The notes under the pieces: model-generated | Database searches by the model: none | Seen by the model: the letters and a program-made list of their open reading frames with translations, nothing else | What the model was told of the DNA's origin: nothing | Source: Roseovarius pelagicus | GTDB lineage: Bacteria; Pseudomonadota; Alphaproteobacteria; Rhodobacterales; Rhodobacteraceae | DNA: 64,000 nucleotides | Assembly (NCBI RefSeq): GCF_025639885.1 | Contig: NZ_CP106738.1 | Location: 2,728,001 to 2,792,000 of the forward strand | Direction of reading: 5' to 3' | Program-made: the position numbers and the translations under genes | Shown: positions 38,344-46,585 of the stretch, one piece after another | Position numbering within the stretch: the stretch's first letter is position 1 | Layout: each line of letters opens with the position of its first letter

Positions 38344-39450
38344 ATGAACTCCAAACTATCATATGACATCATCGGACTCGGCCTCTTTGCTGCTGTGGTC
38401 CTGTTCGGTGTGCCCGCATTCTTTGGCTATGACGGGTATGAACTGAACACATTCGCGCGCTATCTGAGCCTAGCAATCGTGTCGATGGCCCTCGCCTTGT
38501 CATGGGGGACGGCGGGACTGCTGAACCTCGGGCAGGCGGCGACCTTTGGCATGGGATCCTACGCGATGGCCATGCACCTGAAGCTGAAGGCCAGCGGAGA
38601 TAATCTGCCGGATTTCATGGGATGGAACAATGTTGACACGCTGCCGACCCTTTGGCTGCCCTTTCATTCGCTGACCTTTACCCTGCTGGCGGGTCTGTTG
38701 ATCCCGGCAGCGGTGGGCGGGCTGATCGCCATATTCATGTTCCGGGCGCGCATCGCGGGTGTGTTCGTCGCGGTGATCACGCTGGCGTTCCTCGTCGCAT
38801 TCCAATTGCTTGTGGTTGAGCAGCAGGGATTTACCGGCGGGCAGAACGGGCTGACCGGGCTGGCGCAGCTGACATTGTTCGGCTGGACCATCGATATCTA
38901 TAGCGTGTCGTTCTACTACTTGGTCGGCATCTGCCTGATGGTGGCGCTGACATTCGGTCTGTACCTGACACACAGCAAGTTCGGGCTGATCCTGCGGGCG
39001 ATCCGCGATGATGTGGAACGCACACGATACTTTGGCTACAACGTGGCCACCTACCAGACGGTAATCTTCTGCATCTCGGCGGCGCTCGCCGGGTGGGCGG
39101 GGATGCTCTATGCGCTGGTGCTGGAGTTTGCATCCCCGACCTATATGAGCGTGTCGTTCAGTCTGGCCATCGTCATCTGGTGTGCTGTCGGCGGGCGCGA
39201 ATCCGTGCTGGCCGCAGCGATGGGTGCGATCCTTGTGAACCTTGCCGAAGGGCGTCTGTCGGATGTCTTTGTTGAAGGCTGGCACATGATGCTGGGGCTG
39301 ATGTTCCTGCTGGTGGTGATGTTCATGCCGCGTGGCATTTACGGCGTCATCGTCGATGCGGGGCGCGCGCTGCGCCGTCGGGGTGGACCGGCGGAACCCG
39401 TCGAAGACCCTTCTTATGACAATTCCCTCAGCCGAAAGCAGGAGAGCTGA
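38344..39450 (+). CDS. Branched-chain/urea-type ABC permease (UrtC-like)
   Basis: A 368-residue LivM/UrtC-family permease, partner of the preceding gene product. Family features are LSWGTAGLLNLGQAATFGMG, FTGGQNGLTGLAQLTLFGW and RAIRDDVERTRYFGYNVATY, the last being the cytoplasmic loop that contacts the ATPases. About ten membrane helices are expected. It lies 11 bp after the first permease gene, and the ATPase gene follows 2 bp on. Confidence 0.9.
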   Translation: MNSKLSYDIIGLGLFAAVVLFGVPAFFGYDGYELNTFARYLSLAIVSMALALSWGTAGLLNLGQAATFGMGSYAMAMHLKLKASGDNLPDFMGWNNVDTLPTLWLPFHSLTFTLLAGLLIPAAVGGLIAIFMFRARIAGVFVAVITLAFLVAFQLLVVEQQGFTGGQNGLTGLAQLTLFGWTIDIYSVSFYYLVGICLMVALTFGLYLTHSKFGLILRAIRDDVERTRYFGYNVATYQTVIFCISAALAGWAGMLYALVLEFASPTYMSVSFSLAIVIWCAVGGRESVLAAAMGAILVNLAEGRLSDVFVEGWHMMLGLMFLLVVMFMPRGIYGVIVDAGRALRRRGGPAEPVEDPSYDNSLSRKQES

Positions 39451-39452
39451 TC

Positions 39453-40181
39453 ATGGCACAGCTTCAAGTCAGAGATCTGCATGTGACATTCGGCGGCCTG
39501 CGCGCCGTGGATGGAATGGATTTCGATGTCGAACAGGGCGAAATCCTGTGCCTATTGGGGCCAAACGGGGCGGGCAAGTCGACCACGCTGGACCTGATCT
39601 GCGGCAAAACGCAGCCAACGGGTGGGTCGATCCGGTTTCAGGATACCGAGATTTCGCAAATGCTGGAATTCCGGCGCGCCCGGCTGGGCATTGGTCGCAA
39701 GTTTCAGGTGCCATCGGTCTACAAGGAACTGAGCGTCGCAGAGAACCTGTCGGTCGCACAATCCATGAAACCGGGTATCTGGCACGCCCTGACCACGCCA
39801 GCGGTTCGCCGAAGCAAAAAGATGCGCGAAATACTGGATCTGGTCGGGCTGGCAGACAAGATGTCCGAGCCTGCCGGGTATCTGTCGCACGGTGAGACCC
39901 AGTGGCTGGAGATCGCCATGCTGATCGCGCAGAACAGCCGCCTGATCCTGATGGACGAGCCGACCGCCGGGATGACGATTCAGGAAACCGACCGCACGGC
40001 CAAAATCTTTCGCTCTCTCAGCGCCAATCACACGCTGATCGTGGTCGAGCACGACATGTCCTTTGTCCGCACCGTGGCGGACCGGATCATCGTGATGGAT
40101 CAGGGCGCGAAGCTGGCCGAAGGGTCGATCGAGGAAATCGAAGCGAACGAAGCGGTCAAGACCGCGTATCTGGGGCACTGA
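39453..40181 (+). CDS. ABC transporter ATP-binding protein (UrtD/LivG-like)
   Basis: A 242-residue ATPase. Walker A is GPNGAGKSTT, the signature region is YLSHGETQWLEIAMLI, Walker B is RLILMDEPTAGM and the H-loop is VVEHDMSFV. The signature reads LSHGE rather than LSGGQ, as is common in UrtD homologues. It energises the amide/urea-type permease together with the next protein. The next ATG is three bases after its stop. Confidence 0.92.
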   Translation: MAQLQVRDLHVTFGGLRAVDGMDFDVEQGEILCLLGPNGAGKSTTLDLICGKTQPTGGSIRFQDTEISQMLEFRRARLGIGRKFQVPSVYKELSVAENLSVAQSMKPGIWHALTTPAVRRSKKMREILDLVGLADKMSEPAGYLSHGETQWLEIAMLIAQNSRLILMDEPTAGMTIQETDRTAKIFRSLSANHTLIVVEHDMSFVRTVADRIIVMDQGAKLAEGSIEEIEANEAVKTAYLGH

Positions 40182-40184
40182 ACA

Positions 40185-40886
40185 ATGGAAAACCTGAGCG
40201 CGAACAACCTTTATTCGTTCTATGGCAAGAGCCCTGTGTTGCAGGGGGTTTCTTTTGACCTGAAACCGGGGGAATTCCTGTCGGTGCTGGGCCGCAATGG
40301 GGTGGGCAAGACGACCCTGCTGAAAAGCATCATGGGACTGACCGACAGTTGCAAAGGGGATTTGCAGTTCGGCGGTTCGGATCTGCTGAAGTGCAGCACG
40401 CCACAACGGGCATTGCAGGGCATCGGCTACATCCCGCAGGGCCGCGAGATCATTCCGCGCTTTACCGTGCGCGAAAATATCCTGATGGGCACCTTTGCGC
40501 GGGCCGACGGCAAGCGCGAAATCCCCGACTATCTGTTCGATATGTTTCCGATCTTGCGCGACTTTATTTCTCGCAAGGGCGGCGATCTGTCGGGCGGGCA
40601 ACAGCAGCAACTGGCGATTGCCCGCGCGCTGGCGATGGACCCGAAAATCCTGATGCTGGACGAGCCGACCGAAGGCATCCAGCCGAACATCGTCAAGCAG
40701 ATCGAGGATGCGATCATCCAGCTGAACCGCGAGCGTGGCCTCGGCATCATTCTGGTCGAACAGAATGTGCCATTCGCGCGGGCCGCCTCGGACCGGTTCC
40801 TTGTGCTCGACAAGGGGCGCGTCGTGCTGGGGGGCACCTCGGCCGAACTGACAGATGCTGTCGTAGAGGAACATCTGACGTTCTGA
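40185..40886 (+). CDS. ABC transporter ATP-binding protein (UrtE/LivF-like)
   Basis: A 233-residue ATPase. Walker A is GRNGVGKTT, the signature is LSGGQQQQLAIARAL, Walker B is ILMLDEPTEGIQP and the H-loop position reads LVEQNVPF, with Q in place of H as in LivF/UrtE proteins. It completes the five-component importer immediately before amiE. The tight spacing argues for a single transcript. Confidence 0.92.
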   Translation: MENLSANNLYSFYGKSPVLQGVSFDLKPGEFLSVLGRNGVGKTTLLKSIMGLTDSCKGDLQFGGSDLLKCSTPQRALQGIGYIPQGREIIPRFTVRENILMGTFARADGKREIPDYLFDMFPILRDFISRKGGDLSGGQQQQLAIARALAMDPKILMLDEPTEGIQPNIVKQIEDAIIQLNRERGLGIILVEQNVPFARAASDRFLVLDKGRVVLGGTSAELTDAVVEEHLTF

Positions 40887-40937
40887 ACCACGAAACCATT
40901 CACCAATACCAACCCCGTCAACAGGAAAGGACAGGAA

Positions 40938-41981
40938 ATGAGACATGGAGATATTTCAAGCAGTGACGATACCGTCGGTGTTGCGGTCGTAAACTATAAA
41001 ATGCCACGTCTGCACACCAAGGCAGAGGTGCTGGAAAACGCCGAGAAGATCGGCGAAATGATCATCGGTATGAAACAGGGGCTGCCGGGCATGGATCTGG
41101 TGATCTTTCCCGAATACAGCACCCAGGGCATCATGTACGATCCCGGCGAGATGATGGAGACGGCCGCCACGATCCCCGGCGACGAGACCGAGATCTTTGC
41201 CCGTGCTTGCCGCAAGGCGAACACATGGGGTGTCTTTTCGATTACCGGTGAGCGCCACGAGGAGCATCCAAAGAAGAACCCCTACAACACCCTCATCCTG
41301 ATGAACAACAAGGGTGAGATCGTGCAGAAGTACCGCAAGATCCTGCCATGGTGTCCGATTGAGGGCTGGTGTCCGGGTGGTGAGACATTTGTCGCCGAAG
41401 GCCCCAAAGGCATGAAAGTCAGCCTGATCATCTGCGATGACGGCAACTATCCCGAAATCTGGCGTGATTGCGCGATGAAGGGGGCCGAACTGGTGGTGCG
41501 CTGTCAGGGCTATATGTACCCCGCCAAAGAGCAGCAGATCATCATGGCCAAGTCGATGGCGTGGGCCAATAACTGCTACGTGGCCGTTGCCAACGCGGCA
41601 GGCTTCGACGGGGTTTACAGCTACTTTGGGCACTCGTCGTTGATCGGTTTTGACGGACGGACGCTGGGCGAATGCGGCACCGAGGAGATGGGCATTCAAT
41701 ACGCGCAATTGTCGGTGTCGCAGATCCGCGATGCGCGGGCGAATGACCAGTCACAGAACCACCTCTTTAAGCTGCTGCACCGTGGTTACACGGGCGTGCA
41801 TGCGTCTGGTGACGGCGATCTGGGTGTGCCGGACTGTCCGTTCGAGTTCTACCGCAACTGGGTGAACGACGCCGAAAAGACCCGCGAGGACGTGCAGAAG
41901 ATCACGCGCTCGACGGTCGGCACGGCGCAATGCCCGGTCGGCAATCTGCCGACGGGGGCCAAAGAAAAAGAGGCAGGGTGA
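40938..41981 (+). CDS. amiE: Aliphatic amidase
   Basis: A 347-residue nitrilase-superfamily enzyme hydrolysing short aliphatic amides (acetamide, propionamide) to acid and ammonia in the cytoplasm. It is nearly collinear with Pseudomonas AmiE from [20 protein letters not shown] onward. The Glu-Lys-Cys catalytic set is visible: E in VIFPEYST (about 59), K in KYRKILPW (about 134) and C in [11 protein letters not shown] (about 166). AAGGACAGGAA precedes the ATG. It follows the ABC importer and precedes amiB, giving nitrogen and carbon from imported amides. Confidence 0.96.
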   Translation: MRHGDISSSDDTVGVAVVNYKMPRLHTKAEVLENAEKIGEMIIGMKQGLPGMDLVIFPEYSTQGIMYDPGEMMETAATIPGDETEIFARACRKANTWGVFSITGERHEEHPKKNPYNTLILMNNKGEIVQKYRKILPWCPIEGWCPGGETFVAEGPKGMKVSLIICDDGNYPEIWRDCAMKGAELVVRCQGYMYPAKEQQIIMAKSMAWANNCYVAVANAAGFDGVYSYFGHSSLIGFDGRTLGECGTEEMGIQYAQLSVSQIRDARANDQSQNHLFKLLHRGYTGVHASGDGDLGVPDCPFEFYRNWVNDAEKTREDVQKITRSTVGTAQCPVGNLPTGAKEKEAG

Positions 41982-42001
41982 CGAACAGGCGTCCTGTGAT
42001 C

Positions 42002-42027
42002 GGCGCGGCGCATTTTTGTGCCGCGCC
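42002..42027 (+). terminator. Stable hairpin between amiE and amiB
   Basis: An 11-bp GC-rich stem (42002-42012 with 42017-42027, one G-U pair) closes a TTTT loop 20 bp after the amiE stop. No T-tract follows, so partial termination or mRNA processing that favours amiE over the regulatory genes is more likely than a complete stop. Confidence 0.55.
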
Positions 42028-42056
42028 ACCAAGAATGAATTTCCCGAGGATAATAA

Positions 42057-43178
42057 ATGCCGTTTTTGACTGACCGTTTGCAAGCCACCCAGCGCGAAGA
42101 GCAGCTGAAAGGGGCGCTTGCCGATGAGAACACACGCGACATCAGCCATGCCAACGGCAACACCAAGGCGAGTTTCCTCAACTCGCGGTTTTCGTTTGAC
42201 CTGAGCGTAGTCGAGAGCGAATTGCGCAGCTCGATCATCGGGCAGGACGGTGCCATTGATGAGGTACTGGAAATCCTCAAGGTGGTGCGCGCCGATATTG
42301 GTGATCCGCGCAAACCGCTGGCATCGCTGTTGTTCAGTGGCCCCACTGGTGTGGGCAAGACCGAAACCGTTCGCACTGTCGCGCGTGCCCTGTATGGCGA
42401 CGCGGATGCAATGTGCCGAATCGATATGAACACGCTGGCACAAGAGCACTACGCCGCCTCCTTTACCGGTGCGCCGCCGGGCTATGTCGGTTCCAAGGAA
42501 GGGACGACAATTCTGGATCAGGAAAAGATCGAGGGCACGCGCAACCTGCCGGGAATCGTGCTGTTCGACGAATTGGAAAAGGCTAGCAACGAGGTGGTGC
42601 TGGCGCTGCTCAACGTGTTTGACAACGGGCTGCTGACGGTTGCCTCTGGCGAGCGGACTTATTCGTTCCGAAATTCGATTATCTTCATGTCGTCGAATCT
42701 GGGTGCCCGCGAACTGATGGAGCTGAATGACGGGCGTTCCGGTCTGTTGTCGCTGCTGACCGGGCAGGCCAAGGATCGGCGAACGCGGGCACAAGACATT
42801 GTTATGAAATGCCTTCTGGACCGGTTTCCACCCGAATTCGTGAACCGGATCGATCACATTGATACGTTCAATTGGCTGGGTCGGGAGACTATGCCAAACC
42901 TTGTCGATGTCGAGTTGGAGCGGCTAAACCGAAGGCTGCGCAAACATGATGTAACCATCACGATCGACGACGGTGTTCGCGAATTCCTTTCAGAAAAAGG
43001 ATATGATAAGCGTTTTGGCGCGCGCGGGCTGCGGCGAGCCATGCGGCGACATCTGGAATTCCCGTTGGCGACGTTCCTGCTGGAGCCGGCCGACCATACG
43101 CGTAAGCGTGAAACCGGCGGGTACATAAAACTGGCAGGGCGCCGGGCCGGTGACGGGGTTGAATTTGAGTATGTTTGA
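42057..43178 (+). CDS. amiB: AAA+ ATPase of the Clp/Hsp100 type
   Basis: A 373-residue AAA+ protein matching the AmiB position in Pseudomonas amiEBCRS and the second ATPase domain of ClpA/ClpB. Walker A is SGPTGVGKTE (about 102-111), Walker B is GIVLFDELEKAS, sensor 1 falls near IIFMSSNLGARE, and the arginine-rich C-terminal KRFGARGLRRAMRRHLE is the D2-small domain. It probably helps fold or assemble amidase or transporter parts; this is inferred. GAGGA precedes the ATG. No N-terminal Clp repeat domain is present. Confidence 0.87.
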   Translation: MPFLTDRLQATQREEQLKGALADENTRDISHANGNTKASFLNSRFSFDLSVVESELRSSIIGQDGAIDEVLEILKVVRADIGDPRKPLASLLFSGPTGVGKTETVRTVARALYGDADAMCRIDMNTLAQEHYAASFTGAPPGYVGSKEGTTILDQEKIEGTRNLPGIVLFDELEKASNEVVLALLNVFDNGLLTVASGERTYSFRNSIIFMSSNLGARELMELNDGRSGLLSLLTGQAKDRRTRAQDIVMKCLLDRFPPEFVNRIDHIDTFNWLGRETMPNLVDVELERLNRRLRKHDVTITIDDGVREFLSEKGYDKRFGARGLRRAMRRHLEFPLATFLLEPADHTRKRETGGYIKLAGRRAGDGVEFEYV

Positions 43179-43193
43179 ATAAGGATGGCGTAG

Positions 43194-44354
43194 GTGAAAA
43201 CGCAGGAGAGCTGGAAAATCGGAATTCTCTTTTCGACGTCGGGCGTGACGTCGATCATTGAGGTGTCGCAGCTCAACGGTACGCTTCTGGCGATCGACGA
43301 AATCAACGCGCGCGGCGGGGTTCGGGGGCGTCCCATCGAACCTGTCAGCTATAACCCTGGCTCTGTCGTGTCGAACTATGGCGACATGGCGGAGAAACTG
43401 ATTGTTGAGGACCGGATCACGGCGCTATTCGGGTGTTACATGTCCTCGTCGCGCAAGGAGGTGTTGCCGGTGGTCGAGCGGCGCAATGCGCTGTTTTTCT
43501 ATCCCACACTGTATGAGGGGTTCGAGTATTCGCCGAACGTGATCTACGGAGGGGCGACACCCAACCAGAACAGTGTTCCGTTGGCCAATCATCTGATAAA
43601 CACGTATGGGAAGCGGATATTTTTTGTCGGTTCGGACTATATTTATCCGCGTGAATCAAACCGTGTGATGCGCAATGTACTGCGTCAGGGTGGCGGTGAA
43701 GTGCTGGATGAACGTTACTATGGTTTTGACGTTGATGAGGCTGGCCTTGCCGAGGTGGCGCGCGAGATCGTGGCAATGAAACCTGATGCTATTTTCTCGA
43801 CCGTGGTTGGTCAGATGTGCATTGATTTCTACCGCGCCTATCATGCTGCGGGCGGGGATGGGCGGGTTTGCCCGATTGCCAGCCTGACCACCAACGAGGC
43901 CGAGATCGCGGCGATTGGTCCCGAGGCATCTGTCGGTCATATCACGGCAGCTCCTTATTTTCGCAGCATAAATTCACCTGCGAACCGCAAGTTCCTGAAA
44001 GCGTACAAGCAGAAATTCGGATCGGTCCGCGATGTTACCAGCTGCTGTGAAGCGGCCTATTGCCAGATGCACATATTTGCCAACGCCCTCGAAGAAGTGG
44101 GTGATATGGACACGGATCGGCTGCACGAGGCATTGCTTGGCGCGACGTTCGACGCACCGCAAGGACACATCAAGATCGACCCCGACAATACCCACACATA
44201 CCTGCAATCGCGCATTGCCCATGTGGATGAATCCGGTGAGTTCGTCATTGAGAACAAGGTGCGCCGCGCCTTGAAGCCAGACCCGTATCTGGTCTATCCG
44301 CAAATACATGACTGGAGCTTTAGACCGCAGAAGGTGATCAAATCGACAGAATGA
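43194..44354 (+). CDS. amiC: Amide-sensing negative regulator
   Basis: A 386-residue periplasmic-binding-fold protein without a signal peptide, so it acts in the cytoplasm. It closely follows Pseudomonas AmiC: GCYMSSSRKEVLPVVERRNA, FYPTLYEGFEYSPNVIYGG and GSDYIYPRESNRVMRN. In Pseudomonas, AmiC sequesters AmiR until an amide binds. The GTG start has AAGGA eight bases upstream. It lies 16 bp after amiB and 3 bp before amiR. It resembles the operon's own transporter binding protein. Confidence 0.94.
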   Translation: MKTQESWKIGILFSTSGVTSIIEVSQLNGTLLAIDEINARGGVRGRPIEPVSYNPGSVVSNYGDMAEKLIVEDRITALFGCYMSSSRKEVLPVVERRNALFFYPTLYEGFEYSPNVIYGGATPNQNSVPLANHLINTYGKRIFFVGSDYIYPRESNRVMRNVLRQGGGEVLDERYYGFDVDEAGLAEVAREIVAMKPDAIFSTVVGQMCIDFYRAYHAAGGDGRVCPIASLTTNEAEIAAIGPEASVGHITAAPYFRSINSPANRKFLKAYKQKFGSVRDVTSCCEAAYCQMHIFANALEEVGDMDTDRLHEALLGATFDAPQGHIKIDPDNTHTYLQSRIAHVDESGEFVIENKVRRALKPDPYLVYPQIHDWSFRPQKVIKSTE

Positions 44355-44357
44355 TAG

Positions 44358-44960
44358 ATGAGTGATTTCATCCAGAGTTTGCGGGATCTGCATACGTTGG
44401 TCGTACACCAGCGAGACCGCAGTGCTGATGACCTCTTGCAACAGATCAACCGGATTGGGTGCAACTTCGAGAACGCGTGGCCTATCCCCGACGTCCTGCA
44501 AAAGAAGTTTGATCTGGTCATTCTGGATGTCACTGATCAGAACGCCAGCCGGATCAAATCCTTCCTCAGTAGCAGCGGACATGAGCCACCCACCGTGATC
44601 GCGGTAATCGGATATGAAAACCCATCGGCGCTGGATACGATATTCGAGATCGGCGCGCATGCGGTCCTAACCAAACCGGTTCGCGCGGCGAGTGTGTTGA
44701 GCAGCATGCTGATGGGGCGGCGCTATTGGGCGGAACAGCTGCGCTTTCAAAAAGACCTGTCAAAGATGCGCGACCGGTTGGGCAATCTGCAAAAGGTCAA
44801 CGACGCGAAATTCATCCTGATGCGTCATCATGGTATCGACGAACGAGAGGCCTATGCGGTCATCCGAAAACAGGCGATGGCCAAACGCACGACCACGATC
44901 GAAATCGCGCAGTCCATCATCAACGCCGACGGAATCCTGCGAAACATTGGTGATGCCTGA
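44358..44960 (+). CDS. amiR: ANTAR-domain transcription antiterminator
   Basis: A 200-residue AmiR homologue. The N-terminal pseudo-receiver (about 10-125) has the sheet FDLVILDVTD but lacks the full acidic pocket of a phosphorylated receiver. A coiled coil follows, then the C-terminal ANTAR RNA-binding domain (about 140-197; LMRHHGIDEREAYAVIRKQA, then IAQSIINADGILR). It should bind the operon leader RNA at 36004-36048 and prevent termination when AmiC releases it. It is the last gene of the operon. No amiS follows. Confidence 0.93.
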   Translation: MSDFIQSLRDLHTLVVHQRDRSADDLLQQINRIGCNFENAWPIPDVLQKKFDLVILDVTDQNASRIKSFLSSSGHEPPTVIAVIGYENPSALDTIFEIGAHAVLTKPVRAASVLSSMLMGRRYWAEQLRFQKDLSKMRDRLGNLQKVNDAKFILMRHHGIDEREAYAVIRKQAMAKRTTTIEIAQSIINADGILRNIGDA

Positions 44961-45087
44961 GCGTAGGCGTTGGAACAGGATGATGTCGGTCCGATTTTTC
45001 CAGAGGATTTCCCGCGGAGAAAGTTAATCCGGACACCAGACAGTTTTGCCTTGTATTCCCCATGTTTGCTTGGATATACCCGCCAGC

Positions 45088-45177
45088 GGAGACGTGGCCG
45101 AGTGGTCGAAGGCGCTCCCCTGCTAAGGGAGTAGGCCCGGAAGGGTCTCGAGGGTTCGAATCCCTTCGTCTCCGCCA
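45088..45177 (+). tRNA. tRNA-Ser (anticodon GCU)
   Basis: A 90-nt class II tRNA. The acceptor stem GGAGACG pairs with CGTCTCC, the discriminator is G and CCA is encoded. The D-arm is GGCCGAGTGGTCGAAGGC, and the anticodon loop CTGCTAA gives GCU. A long variable arm and the T-arm GGGTTCGAATCCC follow. It reads AGC/AGU codons. It marks the border to a gene-poor, island-like stretch. Confidence 0.97.
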
Positions 45178-45299
45178 TACATCAGAGTAAGAAACTGATT
45201 TTATTGATTATTTCCCCACACGATTGACACCGCATGCCATACTGCATGCCATTATGAAAGTGTGGAAAACAAGCTGTGCGCTCCGGGCATTCCGCGCCC

Positions 45300-45367
45300 A
45301 GAAAATTGTCGAGCAATTTTCTGTCCCCATCGAACAGCTAAAAACACAGCCACTTGTCTGTGTTTTT
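45300..45367 (+). other. Two adjacent perfect hairpins in the gene-free stretch 45178-45714
   Basis: The first is AGAAAATTG-TCGAG-CAATTTTCT (about 45300-45322). The second is AAAAACACAG (45340-45349), an eight-base loop, and CTGTGTTTTT (45358-45367), which ends in T5 and could terminate in either direction. Together they could be the 3' end of a small RNA or of a lost gene. In the rest of the 537 bp I see no convincing gene. Confidence 0.4.
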
Positions 45368-45714
45368 ACCCGGCAAGCCAGGCCGCTGATCAATGGTCCG
45401 CGGAACCTTCCCCTTCGCTTGACCCCGTCAATCTCGCTGGCGCTACTCGCGCCAATTCCCCGCCTCTACGCGGCTGGGAACTGGCCCGATCATCTTGCGA
45501 CCTTCACGGCGTCAACACCTTCTTTTCTGCCCCCCGAGGTCAGCGACCGCAGCCGCATCACATTACGAAACATCACATCACCCCACGCACTCGATCCGCT
45601 GTACCCCGGCGAGGCTGAGCGGAGAGGTGTGCGGTCCTCATCGGACCGGACGGGCAGCGGATCGCGGCGTGCAAGATCGACCGCGGCGTAACCCTCGCGA
45701 AGCTCAACGCCCGG

Positions 45715-45993
45715 TTGGACGGGGCGGAGAAGGCCCGGCCAACCCGGACCCCGGTTCCGGCTAGGGCCACGGGCAAAAAGCCCGTCGCCCTGGCGAAACC
45801 TCGGACCCCGAAAAAGACGGATCAGCGCATGAAGGACGTCGCCCGCGTCGGCGCCGAGACCGCAACCCAGCTTATCGGCGTGGCCGTCAAAGCCAACGGG
45901 CCGAGCGGAAGACTGATCGGCGCAGGCCGAAAGACCAGCGGTCCCAACCTCACCCGGAAGCACCCCACCCCAAACCGAACGCTCGGACTCTGA
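45715..45993 (+). CDS. Hypothetical basic protein, start uncertain
   Basis: A 92-residue, lysine- and arginine-rich open frame (KKPVALAKPRTPKKTDQRMK, then ETATQLIGVAVKANGPSGR). The same frame runs back to 45619 with protein-like sequence (VLIGPDGQRIAACKIDRGVT), but no ATG or GTG; only TTG at 45715 is available. The gene has probably lost its start, or the sequence has an error. It ends 15 bp before the next gene, whose ribosome site follows the stop. I do not recognise the family. High GC differs from the flanks. Confidence 0.4.
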   Translation: MDGAEKARPTRTPVPARATGKKPVALAKPRTPKKTDQRMKDVARVGAETATQLIGVAVKANGPSGRLIGAGRKTSGPNLTRKHPTPNRTLGL

Positions 45994-46008
45994 GAAAGGA
46001 ACCATCTC

Positions 46009-46458
46009 GTGAACGACCAAACCGACCCATTCGAGGTCGTGGCACATAGCGACCGGCCGTCGCCTGATACCCACCCCCACGTCAGCCCCCCGGCAGACGA
46101 GCAGGACAACACCCATAACCCAGAAGGCTACGCCGCACTCCGCCGAGAGGTCATGGCCGAGACGCTGGACACCGGCGGCACCGACCCAGACCGCTGGACC
46201 CGCTCCGCGCCCTGGTCCGAGCTGGACCATCTCGCACTGGTCCGTGCCGCCACCTGGGTCACACACGCGGACGGCTACGGCGTCGGCATCACGATGATGG
46301 AAGCTGACGGCCTCACCTGCCGCAACCCCGACATCATCCGGCGGACTGCCCGGCGGATCGTCCGCCGCCTCTCCGAGATCGTCGCGCCCCCTGAGGCAGA
46401 CGGGCAGGCCGTCAGCGGATCGGAAGCCCTCTCCGGGATCATGCCTAAGCCGAAATGA
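46009..46458 (+). CDS. Hypothetical protein of unknown family
   Basis: A 149-residue soluble protein with a proline-, aspartate- and histidine-rich disordered N-terminus (about 1-45). A compact helical part follows (EGYAALRREVMAETLD, LVRAATWVTHADGYG, IIRRTARRIVRRLSEIV). The GTG start is well supported by AAAGGA eight bases upstream, and a strong terminator hairpin sits 8 bp after the stop, so it is probably expressed. No family is recognised. It lies in the island-like segment after tRNA-Ser. Confidence 0.6.
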   Translation: MNDQTDPFEVVAHSDRPSPDTHPHVSPPADEQDNTHNPEGYAALRREVMAETLDTGGTDPDRWTRSAPWSELDHLALVRAATWVTHADGYGVGITMMEADGLTCRNPDIIRRTARRIVRRLSEIVAPPEADGQAVSGSEALSGIMPKPK

Positions 46459-46466
46459 AAACAAGA

Positions 46467-46490
46467 AACCCCGGACCTCGGTCCGGGGTT
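46467..46490 (+). terminator. GC-rich terminator hairpin after the orphan gene pair
   Basis: AACCCCGGACC (46467-46477) pairs perfectly with GGTCCGGGGTT (46480-46490), followed by a short CTTC. The position, 8 bp after a stop codon, supports the upstream gene being real. Confidence 0.75.
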
Positions 46491-46585
46491 CTTCAGCCAC
46501 CTATCCGGCGGCGAACAAAAACCCTGCCGCTGCTTGCATTCTAAGCCACCTTTATTACGGTATCGATCCAAAGAAGGGATTCAAT

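Noticed and set aside
42013..42017. T-run between amiE and amiB as a terminator tract
   Set aside because: The Ts form the loop of the hairpin and do not follow the stem, so it is not a canonical intrinsic terminator.
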